A stretch of DNA of 64,000 nt, from positions 6,891 to 70,890 of the forward strand of contig NZ_JBNMJV010000011.1 of the NCBI RefSeq assembly GCF_050874005.1. The letters run 5' to 3'. The notes beneath the pieces were generated by a model. That model had not been told where the DNA came from, did not search any database, and saw only the letters and a program-made list of their open reading frames with translations. The DNA comes from Huintestinicola sp050874005 (GTDB taxonomy: Bacteria > Bacillota > Clostridia > Oscillospirales > Ruminococcaceae). Shown piece after piece: positions 24,829 through 32,974 of the stretch (the stretch's first letter is position 1; each line of letters begins with the position of its first letter). The translations under genes were made by a program, and so were the position numbers.

Positions 24829-24945
24829 ATTTTCCACTCCATTGATAGATATTATTCGAACAATGTTTCGTAAAGCATTATTTGTCCGCATATATTATAA
24901 TACACTAATCTGCTATGAATTGCAATAGAAACGGGAAATTTCCCT

Positions 24946-24982
24946 AAAAAAATTCGGCTGACGAATTAACATCAGCCGAATT
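24946..24982 (-). terminator. Terminator of the typA transcript
   Basis: An 11-bp stem AATTCGGCTGA/TCAGCCGAATT (24951-24961, 24972-24982) is followed on the minus strand by a T-run. It lies 200 bases after the typA stop, beyond two copies of the dispersed repeat. Confidence 0.85.
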
Positions 24983-24998
24983 AGTATCATATTTTACA

Positions 24999-25184
24999 GC
25001 AACGCATTTACACCGTTACCGAGCCGCCCGTCTGCCGCCCAAATAAACTATAGAACGAGCGGCTGCAGGCTCAGCCTGCTCGTCACCTGCTTATTTTTAA
25101 AGGTAACGCATTTGTATAGTTACCGAGCCGTCAGCCTGCCGCCCGAATAAACTATAGAACGTCTCGCCGCGGGTCGTCACCCGC
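24999..25184 (-). repeat. Two copies of the dispersed 3'-end repeat behind typA
   Basis: Copy 1 (25184 down to 25102) begins right at the typA stop with the hairpin GCGGGTGACGACCCGC, continues GTTCTATAGTTTATTCGGGC and ends in a second hairpin GGTAAC/GTTACC. Copy 2 (25090 to 24999) begins GCAGGCTGAGCCTGC and repeats the core, with GTTCTATAG 104 bases further on. Both read in typA orientation. Confidence 0.85.
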
Positions 25185-25185
25185 C

Positions 25186-27006
25186 TTACTTCTCTTTAGC
25201 CTTTGTCTTGGCTCTCAGCGCATTGTCAAGGATACGCTTTCTTATTCTGATAGACTTGGGAGTTACCTCAAGAAGCTCGTCATCGGCAATGAACTCAAGG
25301 CTGTCCTCAAGGGAAAGCTTTCTGGGAGGAACAAGTCTCAGCGCATCGTCCGAACCGCTTGCACGTGTGTTTGTCAGGTGCTTCTTCTTGCAGACATTTA
25401 CCACAAGATCCTCCACCTTGGGAGATGCGCCAACAACCATTCCCTCGTAAACGGGAGTGCCTGCGCCGATAAAGAGCGAACCACGCTCCTGAGCGTTATA
25501 CAGACCATAGGTAACAGCCTCGCCCGTCTCAAAGGAAATAAGGGAGCCTGTGTTTCTTCTTGGGATATCTCCCTTGTAAGGCTGGTAGGAATCGAAAATG
25601 CTGCTCATAACGCCCTCGCCCTTGGTGTCGGTGAGGAATTCGCTCTTGTATCCGAAAAGGCCTCTTGCGGGAATGATAAATTCAAGTCTCATACGGCTGC
25701 CCTGGGGGTGCATAGACTGAAGCTCGCCCTTTCGTGTGCCCATTTTCTCCATAACGGAGCCTGTGCAGTCCTCGGGGACGTCGATAACAAGCCTTTCCAT
25801 AGGCTCGCACATCACGCCGTCAATTTCCTTCATAAGAACTCTCGGTGTGGAAACGCCAAGCTCATAACCCTCTCTTCTCATATTCTCAATGAGAATGGAA
25901 AGGTGCATCTCACCACGTCCGCATACTCTGAATGCGTCGGTGTTCTCGGTTTCGGAAACTCTCAGGGAAACGTCTCTCAGCACTTCCTTGAAAAGTCTTT
26001 CACGAAGCTGACGGGAGGTAACGAACTTGCCCTCTCTGCCTGCAAAGGGGCTGTCGTTAACGGAGAAGGTCATTTCAACGGTAGGCTCGGAGATCTTCAC
26101 AAATGGCAGCGGCTCATAATTATCCGCAGCGCAGAGGGTGTCGCCGATGGTGATGTTCTCAATACCCGATATCCATACAATATCGCCAACCTTTGCCTCG
26201 TCAACGTTCTGCTTGCCGAGACCTTCTATCTGGCTTATGGTAACGATCTTGCTGTTATAGGGCTTCTTGGTCTCGTGGTAATCGCCTACGATAACAGGCT
26301 GATTAACCTTGATAACGCCTCTTTCCACACGTCCGATACCCGTTCTGCCCACATAATCGTTGTAGTCGATAGAGGAGATGAGCATCTGCATAGGACCTTC
26401 CTCATCGCCCTCGGGAGCGGGGATATAGTCGAGAATGGTGTCAAAAAGGGGCTTGAGGTCTGTTCCTGTCTCGTACTGGCTGATAGAGCAGGTGCCTGCA
26501 CGGCCGGAGCAGAAAAGGATAGGGCTTTCAAGCTGTTCGTCATTAGCGTCAAGGTCGAGAAGAAGCTCAAGCACTTCGTCGCCTATCTCGTCAAGACGAG
26601 CGTCGGGACGGTCGATCTTGTTAACAACGATGATTATCTTGTGACCCAGCTCAAGAGCCTTAGAAAGCACGAAGCGTGTCTGGGGCATAGGTCCCTCTGC
26701 TGCGTCAACCAGCAGAAGAACGCCGTCAACCATTTTGAGGACACGCTCCACCTCGCCGCCGAAATCGGCGTGGCCCGGGGTGTCGATGATGTTTATCTTA
26801 ACGCCGTTGTACTTAACGGAGGTATTCTTTGCGAGAATGGTAATGCCTCTTTCACGCTCGATGTCGTTGGAGTCCATTACTCTGTCCTCCACCTCCTGAT
26901 TTTCTCTGAAAGCGCCGCCCTGCTTGAGCATTTCGTCAACAAGGGTGGTCTTTCCGTGGTCAACGTGGGCGATGATTGCAATATTTCGCAGATCGTTTCT
27001 TACCAT
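25186..27006 (-). CDS. typA: Translational GTPase TypA/BipA
   Basis: The 606-residue protein starts MVRNDLRNIAIIAHVDHGKT, with G1 at 14-21, the G2/switch region EVEDRVMDSNDIERERGITI, G3 DTPGHADFGGEVERV and G4 NKIDRPDAR. Domains II, III and the TypA-specific C-terminus (RASGSDDALRLVPPRKLSLE) are complete, ending in a Lys-rich tail. TypA is a ribosome-associated GTPase acting in stress and ribosome assembly. The stop codon is directly followed by two copies of the dispersed repeat and then the terminator. Confidence 0.98.
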   Translation of the reverse strand: MVRNDLRNIAIIAHVDHGKTTLVDEMLKQGGAFRENQEVEDRVMDSNDIERERGITILAKNTSVKYNGVKINIIDTPGHADFGGEVERVLKMVDGVLLLVDAAEGPMPQTRFVLSKALELGHKIIIVVNKIDRPDARLDEIGDEVLELLLDLDANDEQLESPILFCSGRAGTCSISQYETGTDLKPLFDTILDYIPAPEGDEEGPMQMLISSIDYNDYVGRTGIGRVERGVIKVNQPVIVGDYHETKKPYNSKIVTISQIEGLGKQNVDEAKVGDIVWISGIENITIGDTLCAADNYEPLPFVKISEPTVEMTFSVNDSPFAGREGKFVTSRQLRERLFKEVLRDVSLRVSETENTDAFRVCGRGEMHLSILIENMRREGYELGVSTPRVLMKEIDGVMCEPMERLVIDVPEDCTGSVMEKMGTRKGELQSMHPQGSRMRLEFIIPARGLFGYKSEFLTDTKGEGVMSSIFDSYQPYKGDIPRRNTGSLISFETGEAVTYGLYNAQERGSLFIGAGTPVYEGMVVGASPKVEDLVVNVCKKKHLTNTRASGSDDALRLVPPRKLSLEDSLEFIADDELLEVTPKSIRIRKRILDNALRAKTKAKEK

Positions 27007-27130
27007 AAGGATTTTCCTTTCATTTTTAGAAAATTTTTATTAAAAATTCGTCTAAACCGTATGGATATTATGCCCGATAATATTAAACTCTTACAAAAAT
27101 TTCTATAAAACCCATACAAATACGTCTTTG

Positions 27131-27165
27131 CATAAAAAAGCCTTGCAGGAAAAACCTGCAAGGCA
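27131..27165 (-). terminator. Terminator of the tRNA-Thr/tRNA-Tyr unit
   Basis: Stem GCCTTGCAGG/CCTGCAAGGC (27139-27164) is followed on the minus strand by TTTTTTA. Confidence 0.88.
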
Positions 27166-27171
27166 ATTTAC

Positions 27172-27255
27172 TGGTGGAAGAGGGTGGATTCGAACCACCG
27201 AAGCCGAAGCAACAGATTTACAGTCTGCCCCCTTTGGCCACTCGGGAACTCTTCC
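27172..27255 (-). tRNA. tRNA-Tyr (anticodon GUA)
   Basis: The minus strand folds as a class II tRNA: acceptor GGAAGAG/CTCTTCC, anticodon loop CTGTAAA giving GUA, long variable arm, T-arm GGTTCGAATCC and an encoded CCA. It is downstream of tRNA-Thr in one unit. Confidence 0.96.
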
Positions 27256-27259
27256 ATAA

Positions 27260-27335
27260 TGGAGCTGGTGGACGGACTTGAACCCCCGACCTGCTGATTA
27301 CAAATCAGCTGCTCTACCAACTGAGCTACACCAGC
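27260..27335 (-). tRNA. tRNA-Thr (anticodon UGU)
   Basis: Acceptor GCTGGTG/CACCAGC, D-arm GCTCAGTTGGTAGAGC, anticodon loop TTTGTAA giving UGU, T-arm GGGGGTTCAAGTCC and an encoded CCA; 76 nt. It is the first gene of the tRNA unit. Confidence 0.97.
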
Positions 27336-27371
27336 TTGAGTTTCCTGTGTGCTCTCTCAAGCGACTATTAA

Positions 27372-27400
27372 AGTATATCATAACCTGCGAAAAATGTCAA
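27372..27400 (-). promoter_or_regulatory. tRNA operon promoter
   Basis: On the minus strand: TTGACA, 17 bp, TATACT with extended TGa, about 36 bases before the tRNA-Thr 5' end. Confidence 0.88.
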
Positions 27401-27479
27401 GGGAATTTGCGAGGTTTTACAATTTGTTAAAAAATATCTTTGATTTCGGCTTGCCTGCGTATCCGGAATAGTGTCCGAG

Positions 27480-27508
27480 GAATACCGGGGGCTTTTTTTT
27501 CATACTAT
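27480..27508 (+). promoter_or_regulatory. Possible sporulation (sigma-E-like) promoter of spoIIP
   Basis: GAATACC, 14 bp, CATACTAT resembles the sigma-E pattern (ATA in the -35, 14-bp spacer, CATAC in the -10). spoIIP is sigma-E dependent in Bacillus. The -35 match is only partial. Confidence 0.4.
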
Positions 27509-27541
27509 ATTATAATAATATTTCTGCGGAGGACTGATAAT

Positions 27542-28840
27542 ATGAACGACAATGAAAAAGACTTTTCCGAGCTTCGCTTCTATCACGCCGAAACGCCACC
27601 GAAGCCGCCGAAGCGCAATAAAGCTTCCCGTTCGGGACTTTTCTGTGCAGGAGGGCTTATCTTCCTTGCCCTTTGGAGCTTTCCCGAGACAACAGCCATT
27701 CCTGCTGCGGGTATCATTTCCAAAGGTGCATATGCCGTCTCAAAGCTTTCCGCAAAGGCAGAACAGCTTAGCGGAGATGCTATCATAAAGTATTTTACCC
27801 GCAAAACCCCCGAAAATTCTGTTGCAAAGGTGAATGATACGCCGCCTTCGGGCAATACTATTCTTATAGATACGGAAAAAATGAGCGAGGAAGATGTGCT
27901 TATGCTCTCCCGTGGCAGCCGCCGAATGCCATCCTCTGCCAATGAAGAGAAGATAGTGGAGGATTTTCTTCCGCCACCCGAAAGCACAGATGACCCATTG
28001 CCCTTTCCCGACAGCTTTTCTCAGAGCGGCGTTGTCACACCACTTTGCTATGAGTCGGGAACGGGAGATAACTACATAGACCTGCCCCTGGGCGGACAGA
28101 TACGCAATGTGACGAGCCTGTCTACAGATGAGATATACGCCGAAGCCCTCCTTGCCCCCGATTTCGGGATAGTGCTTGATGCCCCCGAGGACGAGCCACA
28201 GATACTCATTATGCACACCCACACCACCGAAAGCTATCAGCCCGATGAAAGCGGCTGCTATGACCCCGAATACATCTGCCGCACCACCGACAGCAGCAAA
28301 AATATGGTTGCCGTAGGTGACGCAATGGCAAGGGTTTTCGAGGAGCGGGGCATACGCACATATCACGACACCACCGTCCACGATTATCCCTCCTACAACG
28401 GCTCCTATGACCGAAGCAGGGAGACGGTAACAGCTATTCTCGAAAAATACCCCTCAATAAAGGTAGTCCTTGACGTTCACCGTGACGCAATAGAGAGGGA
28501 AAACGGGGAGATAATCGCCCCCACCGTAAATATAGGCGGAAAAAGCTGCGCCCAGGTAATGATAATATGCGGCTGCGACGACGGAACGATGGGAATGCCC
28601 GACTGTATGAAAAATCTCCGCACCGCCTCTCTTTTCGAGCAGCATATGGAAAGCAGGTACAAGGGGCTTACCCGTCCCGTACTTTACGATTACCGAAAAT
28701 ATAATCAGGACCTTACCACAGGCTCTCTGCTTATCGAGGTAGGCGGACACGGAAACAGCTTAGAGCAGGCGGTATATGCAGGCGAGCTGTCCGCCGAAGG
28801 GATCGCAGACGCACTTATATCAATAGGAAAGGAAAAATAA
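27542..28840 (+). CDS. spoIIP: Stage II sporulation protein P (peptidoglycan amidase/endopeptidase)
   Basis: The start at 27542 is set by GGAGG; a longer frame has no support. The 432-residue protein has one N-terminal membrane segment (SGLFCAGGLIFLALWSFPET) and an extracytoplasmic SpoIIP domain of about 195 residues: PQILIMHTHTTESYQ (catalytic His), the VLDVHRDAI motif, TGSLLIEVGGHGNSLEQA. SpoIIP cleaves stem peptides and cross-links at the septum so that the mother-cell membrane can migrate around the forespore. SpoIID and SpoIIM are not in the window. A small membrane-protein gene follows after four bases. It is the best evidence here that the organism sporulates. Confidence 0.95.
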   Translation: MNDNEKDFSELRFYHAETPPKPPKRNKASRSGLFCAGGLIFLALWSFPETTAIPAAGIISKGAYAVSKLSAKAEQLSGDAIIKYFTRKTPENSVAKVNDTPPSGNTILIDTEKMSEEDVLMLSRGSRRMPSSANEEKIVEDFLPPPESTDDPLPFPDSFSQSGVVTPLCYESGTGDNYIDLPLGGQIRNVTSLSTDEIYAEALLAPDFGIVLDAPEDEPQILIMHTHTTESYQPDESGCYDPEYICRTTDSSKNMVAVGDAMARVFEERGIRTYHDTTVHDYPSYNGSYDRSRETVTAILEKYPSIKVVLDVHRDAIERENGEIIAPTVNIGGKSCAQVMIICGCDDGTMGMPDCMKNLRTASLFEQHMESRYKGLTRPVLYDYRKYNQDLTTGSLLIEVGGHGNSLEQAVYAGELSAEGIADALISIGKEK

Positions 28841-28844
28841 AAAG

Positions 28845-29057
28845 ATGTCCGAAAGAAAAAGGAAAGCCGAATATTATCTCAGCATCATAAGCATTTTCAT
28901 CATCTCCGCCGCCGCACTTGCGGTGGGCAGCGCCATTGTGACCGTCAACTGCCACAACGCAATGAGCAGCGACAAAATGACCCTTTTTGACATCAGCTCC
29001 GAGGGCGGCAACGTTATTATCACAGTTATGGACAAGGACTACAGGCTGGCAGGCTGA
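28845..29057 (+). CDS. Small single-pass membrane protein, unknown
   Basis: The 70-residue protein has charged residues 1-10, one membrane segment (YLSIISIFIISAAALAVGSA) and a 40-residue outer tail. It begins four bases after spoIIP, so it is cotranscribed and may act in sporulation. The last codons (YRLAG, stop) coincide with the hairpin module of a dispersed-repeat copy, which therefore supplies the stop codon. Confidence 0.65.
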   Translation: MSERKRKAEYYLSIISIFIISAAALAVGSAIVTVNCHNAMSSDKMTLFDISSEGGNVIITVMDKDYRLAG

Positions 29058-29122
29058 GCCTGCAGCCAATCGTTCTATAGTTTGTTTGGGGCGATAAACA
29101 TACGGCTCGGTAACGGAAGAAA
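29044..29122 (+). repeat. Copy of the dispersed 3'-end repeat
   Basis: Hairpin GGCAGGCTGAGCCTGC (the ORF stop lies within it), then CAATCGTTCTATAGTTTG, GGGGCGATAAACATACGG and CTCGGTAACGG. Gene orientation; a terminator follows at 29290. The bases from 29130 to 29280 hold a GGTCTC/GAGACC hairpin and A+T-rich sequence. Confidence 0.75.
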
Positions 29123-29289
29123 TATGTGTAATTTTTTGCAACAGCCTCAAAGGGGATGGGTCTCTGTTAAGAGACCACGTTTTCCGTCCCGCTGCCTTTC
29201 TGATTTATTATTTCTAATAAAAATAAAAAGAGACGTTTAAAGAATAAAGAAAAAAGAATAAATAATAAATTATAATGTATATTTGCCAA

Positions 29290-29324
29290 AACAGCCCGTC
29301 TGTATCATACGCAGACAGGCTGTT
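29290..29324. terminator. Convergent terminator between the spoIIP unit and the acetyltransferase
   Basis: Stem AACAGCC-GTCTG/CAGAC-GGCTGTT (29290-29302, 29312-29324, one mismatch) with flanking A and T runs. Confidence 0.7.
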
Positions 29325-30099
29325 ACTGTTTTCTTATATCCGGCAGCTTTACCGAAGACATTTCGCACCAGGCAGGGAAAAAGCCGCATTTAGCTGCCAG
29401 CCGCTGGGAGATGATATTTCCGCTCCAGGTGCCGTAATAGGGGATATACCCTGCCGCAAGGAGCTCTGCGGCGCAGGCGGAAACAAGCGCCGCACCCACG
29501 CCCATTCCCCGGAATTCGGGCAGCACGTCTATGCCTATCTGAGCCATAACGGGGCTGTCGTTTGAAGCTCCCGCAATGCCCATTATCCGCCTGCCGTTAA
29601 CGGCGCAAACGGCTAAAATATCTCTCCTTGCACCCTCGTTCCGATACAAAAGAGCGTTTGAAAATCCCCGGCAGGAGTAAAGCTCGCACAGCTCCGCCCC
29701 CTCGAATACTCTGAGAGAATAGCCCTCGTGCCTTGCGCCGCTTCTGAAGGGCGTTTTCGGAAGATAATACTGACTTAAATGACCCACGCAGCAGCCGTGA
29801 GTGAAAAGCTCCCTGTTAAGAGCAGATACCGCAGAGGCTTCAAATATCTCAGCACCGCACCTCTGCTCCGCAAGCAGCTTTGCGTAAGGGGTCACAGCGC
29901 CTGCAGCGGCTATGACCGTTCCCATTCCCATTGAAGCCGCACGAAATAAGGGCGGCTCATCGGTGAAAAGCCGCCTGCCTTCGTTGTTTTTTGGTATTGT
30001 GACGGTGTTTTCGGGTCTGAAAAAGCTATCGGGAGAGCAGTTTAGGTCCGTAGACAGCTGCTTTGCCGCCGCAAGCTCCATATCGCTTCGGATTATCAT
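29323..30099 (-). CDS. GNAT family N-acetyltransferase
   Basis: The 258-residue protein has a C-terminal GNAT core: strand IGIDVLPEFRGMGVGAALVS with the acetyl-CoA loop RGMGVGAA (about 197-204), then YYGTWSGNIISQRLAAKCGF. The N-terminal 120 residues are unlike common GNATs and may set substrate choice. GAGGAGG precedes the ATG. It lies just behind the terminator of the chemoreceptor gene. Substrate unknown. Confidence 0.85.
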   Translation of the reverse strand: MIIRSDMELAAAKQLSTDLNCSPDSFFRPENTVTIPKNNEGRRLFTDEPPLFRAASMGMGTVIAAAGAVTPYAKLLAEQRCGAEIFEASAVSALNRELFTHGCCVGHLSQYYLPKTPFRSGARHEGYSLRVFEGAELCELYSCRGFSNALLYRNEGARRDILAVCAVNGRRIMGIAGASNDSPVMAQIGIDVLPEFRGMGVGAALVSACAAELLAAGYIPYYGTWSGNIISQRLAAKCGFFPAWCEMSSVKLPDIRKQ

Positions 30100-30117
30100 C
30101 TGCTCTCCTCCTCTCTA

Positions 30118-30149
30118 AAACAAAGGGCAGGAAACGGCTTCCTGCCCCA
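30118..30149 (-). terminator. Terminator of the chemoreceptor gene
   Basis: GGGCAGGA/TCCTGCCC hairpin followed on the minus strand by TTTGTTTT; it lies beyond a dispersed-repeat copy. Confidence 0.7.
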
Positions 30150-30237
30150 TAAAGATCATAATTTATTATTTATTCGTTATTATAAAGCCTGCGGACGGGA
30201 GACCTGTTACCTGCATTTATAGGATAAAGGCTGATTT

Positions 30238-30340
30238 TCAGGCAACATATTTGTATTGTTACCGAGCCGCCACTTTGCCGCCCGAATAAACTACAGAACG
30301 AGCGGGTATAAGCTGAGCTTGGCTCAGCCTTACTCAGTCT
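30238..30340 (-). repeat. Copy of the dispersed 3'-end repeat
   Basis: Reading on the minus strand from just after the chemoreceptor stop: GGCTGAGCCAAGCTCAGC hairpin, GCTCGTTCTGTAGTTTATTC, GGGCGGCAAAGTGGCGGCTC, then GGTAACAATACAAATATGTTGCC forming the terminal hairpin. Gene orientation. Confidence 0.8.
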
Positions 30341-30342
30341 GC

Positions 30343-32343
30343 TTATAGCTTGAATTCGGAAATAAGACCGCTGAGCATTGAAGCCTGACCGCTCAGCTCC
30401 TCGCTGGAAGCGGCACCCGACTGAGCGGTGTCTGCGGTGGTGCTTACCACCTCGGAAATAGCGTTTATTCCTTGGAAAACGCTGCCCATAAACTCGCTCT
30501 GCTCTCTTGCGGTATCGGATATCCGTCCGATGTTCTCGTCAACACGGGCGGTGTCGGCAACAGCCTCTGCAAGCGCCTTGGCGGTTGAGTCAGCCAGAGC
30601 AGCACCTGCCGCAACGGCTTCGGTGGTCTGATTTATGAGCTTGGAAGTGCGGTTTGCGGCTTCTGCAGATTTGCCTGCAAGGTTTCTTACCTCGTCGGCA
30701 ACAACGGTAAAGCCCTTTCCTGCCGCACCTGCTCTTGCCGCCTCAACGGAAGCGTTAAGAGCAAGGATATTTGTCTGGAATGCGATATCGTCAATGGTCT
30801 TGACTATCTTTGCTGTCTCGGCGCTCATTTCGGATATCTCGTTCATAGCATCGAGCAGCTTGTTCATTTCACGGTTGCTTTCCTCCAGCTTGACCCTTGC
30901 GCCCTCGGCAAGTTCACGAGCCTCGCAGGCGTTCTTGTCGCTGTCCTTCACCTTTTCAATGATAACGGACATATCGGAGTTGAGCTTTTTGAGATTTTCC
31001 GTTTGACTGTAAACGCCCTCGGCAAGACGTGTAGAGGACTGAGCCACATTTGCGGCGCCCAGATTTACCTGACCCGAAGCGACCTCGATGTTATTAAGAG
31101 TATTTCGCATAGATGTGATAATATTCGTGAGTGACTCCTTTATGGGAGCGAAATCGCCGATATAATCCTCCGTGACATTTACCGTAAAATCGCCCTTTGC
31201 AAGACGGTCGAGCTTTTCGGAGATATCGGAGATATATCGTCTTGTGGTATCGGTGCAGCGTGCGAAATTCGAGCAGAGGATACCGATATCATCGGTTGAA
31301 TTGTAATCGAAGCCTGCAGAAAGATCACCTGCGGCAATTTTCTCGGCAACAGCGCTTATCTTCTTGAGGGGCTTTACGCTTACCTTGATAACTCCCACAA
31401 CAACTGCTGTGCCTACTGCAAGGAACACGAGAGTGAGGATGATGTAGATGACCGCAAGACCGTTAAGAGAGCCGTCAATGTCGTTTTTGGGGCATACATA
31501 GCCCAAAGTCCAGTCGGCGGAGGAAAGCCTGCTGAAAACGAAATATTTCTGCGAACCGTCAAAATCCTTGTTCAGATCCATATAAATGCCGTCGGAAAGC
31601 TGCGAGAGGACTTCGGCATAATCTCCCCCTGCGTCAGCGGCAGCGGTGATGACCGCATTTCCGTCCTCGATCTTAGGGCTCAGCGCCTCATTTCCGTGAA
31701 GCATAATGTTTCCGTCGCCGTCGATGAGAACGGGAAAACCGTTCTCGGTAAGCTGCATCTGACTTGCCAGCTCCATTATGTAATCAAGGGTGATGTCGCA
31801 GCCGAAAACGCCCACAAGGTTGCCGTTTTCGTAAATAGGCGACGCAACGGTTATGACCATTGCACCCGTAGCGGTGTCGATATAGGGAGCGGTGATGATG
31901 GTGGATCCGGAGTCGTAAGCGCTCCGGTACCAGCCTCTTGTGGTGGCGTCAAAGCCCTCGGGAAGGGTCGAGGTGTCGGTGACAGCCATATAAAGGGCGG
32001 TGTCATTGTATGCTGTGTAGCAGTCAAGGAGAGCGTCGTTCAGGGTCATTGCAGAGTCAAGGAATTTGTCGTTAAATCTGCGGTTGCCTGCGCCCGGGAC
32101 AAGATTTCCCGCCGCATTTGCCTGAGCTTCGCAGAATGTTGCCTGCTCGGAAAGCCAGGCGTCTATCTTTTCCCTGTAAACGGTGATGGACTGCTTTACC
32201 GATGACTGAATGCCGCTTTTTGTCCTTGAATAGGAGAAAGTGAAGCCTATCACGGATATAAGCGTCAGAGCCACAGCAATGGTAATAACTACAGAAATAA
32301 TGATGGATCTGATAAGACCCGCAGATTTTTTTGAGCCGTTCAT
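30343..32343 (-). CDS. Methyl-accepting chemotaxis protein with double Cache sensor
   Basis: The start at 32343 (MNGSKK) is preferred because the ATG at 32352 abuts the AAGGA. Order: membrane segment (about 10-33), extracellular dCache_1 domain (about 35-285), second membrane segment (about 285-305), HAMP, and a signalling domain with tip IDDIAFQTNILALNASVEAA. In the sensor, TRGWYRSAY, APYID and FGCDI fit the R-x-W-Y...Y-x-D...D pattern of amino-acid-binding dCache domains, so an amino acid ligand is plausible. No chemotaxis or flagellar genes are nearby. The C-terminus lacks a CheR-tethering pentapeptide. Confidence 0.93.
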   Translation of the reverse strand: MNGSKKSAGLIRSIIISVVITIAVALTLISVIGFTFSYSRTKSGIQSSVKQSITVYREKIDAWLSEQATFCEAQANAAGNLVPGAGNRRFNDKFLDSAMTLNDALLDCYTAYNDTALYMAVTDTSTLPEGFDATTRGWYRSAYDSGSTIITAPYIDTATGAMVITVASPIYENGNLVGVFGCDITLDYIMELASQMQLTENGFPVLIDGDGNIMLHGNEALSPKIEDGNAVITAAADAGGDYAEVLSQLSDGIYMDLNKDFDGSQKYFVFSRLSSADWTLGYVCPKNDIDGSLNGLAVIYIILTLVFLAVGTAVVVGVIKVSVKPLKKISAVAEKIAAGDLSAGFDYNSTDDIGILCSNFARCTDTTRRYISDISEKLDRLAKGDFTVNVTEDYIGDFAPIKESLTNIITSMRNTLNNIEVASGQVNLGAANVAQSSTRLAEGVYSQTENLKKLNSDMSVIIEKVKDSDKNACEARELAEGARVKLEESNREMNKLLDAMNEISEMSAETAKIVKTIDDIAFQTNILALNASVEAARAGAAGKGFTVVADEVRNLAGKSAEAANRTSKLINQTTEAVAAGAALADSTAKALAEAVADTARVDENIGRISDTAREQSEFMGSVFQGINAISEVVSTTADTAQSGAASSEELSGQASMLSGLISEFKL

Positions 32344-32399
32344 ATTCCACATTCCTTTTGATCTCCAGAATTAAGATACCTCGAGTAATAATTATATAT

Positions 32400-32428
32400 A
32401 GTATATCATATTTTACCGCAAATTTCAA
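32400..32428 (-). promoter_or_regulatory. Promoter of the chemoreceptor gene
   Basis: On the minus strand: TTGAAA, 17 bp, TATACT with extended TGa. Confidence 0.82.
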
Positions 32429-32900
32429 CATATTTTTTATAAAATGGGGATAATATTTTTCTGTATCCGTCATATCCCGGAAAAGGCTTCGGAAAAAACG
32501 GGCTGCCATATCTGCGAAAACGTTGTAAACAGCCATACTGCGATATTTTGCCGCAAAAAGCCCGTGTAAAATTACACAAAGCAAATGTTAAGATTAAATG
32601 AAATCCGACTGCCGCCGACAAAATATTTGCCAAAAAATTATTATTTTCGACAGCAGCTATTGTTAAATGTGCCGAAACCTCTGTAAAAAACGACGGAAAT
32701 AACAAAATCGGGTTGATTTTTCCGTCAGTTGAGTTATAATTATTACAAAGTGTAACCGCTTTGTAACCATTTTGTCCCCGTTTTGATATTCTCCAAAAGA
32801 ATGTCATTTATAAAGAAAGAAATTACGGGCAAAATCACAAGCATTTTTCCTCTGCTGTCTGCATTTTTTGTCGGTATAGCCTAAAGATAGAAAAGGGCTA
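32429..32900. other. Gene-free stretch with one orphan promoter
   Basis: No frame with a ribosome site is convincing. TTGATT, 16 bp, TATAAT at 32713-32740 (plus) could start transcription near 32747, followed by ACAAAG/CTTTGT hairpin bases. It may be a distal promoter for the M23 gene. Confidence 0.45.
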
Positions 32901-32929
32901 TTGATTTTAAAGGGAAAATGTGCTATAAT
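32901..32929 (+). promoter_or_regulatory. Promoter of the M23 peptidase gene
   Basis: TTGATT, 17 bp, TATAAT with extended TGc. The predicted start near 32936 rules out initiation at 32918. Confidence 0.83.
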
Positions 32930-32974
32930 TGTAAAGTTAGCTGTTTGAAAGGAAATCGGAAAGGAGATGCTGTT

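Noticed and set aside
25378..27108. A 576-codon open frame on the plus strand opposite typA
   Set aside because: Same shadow effect; typA is complete and conserved, and the antisense frame has no promoter or ribosome site.
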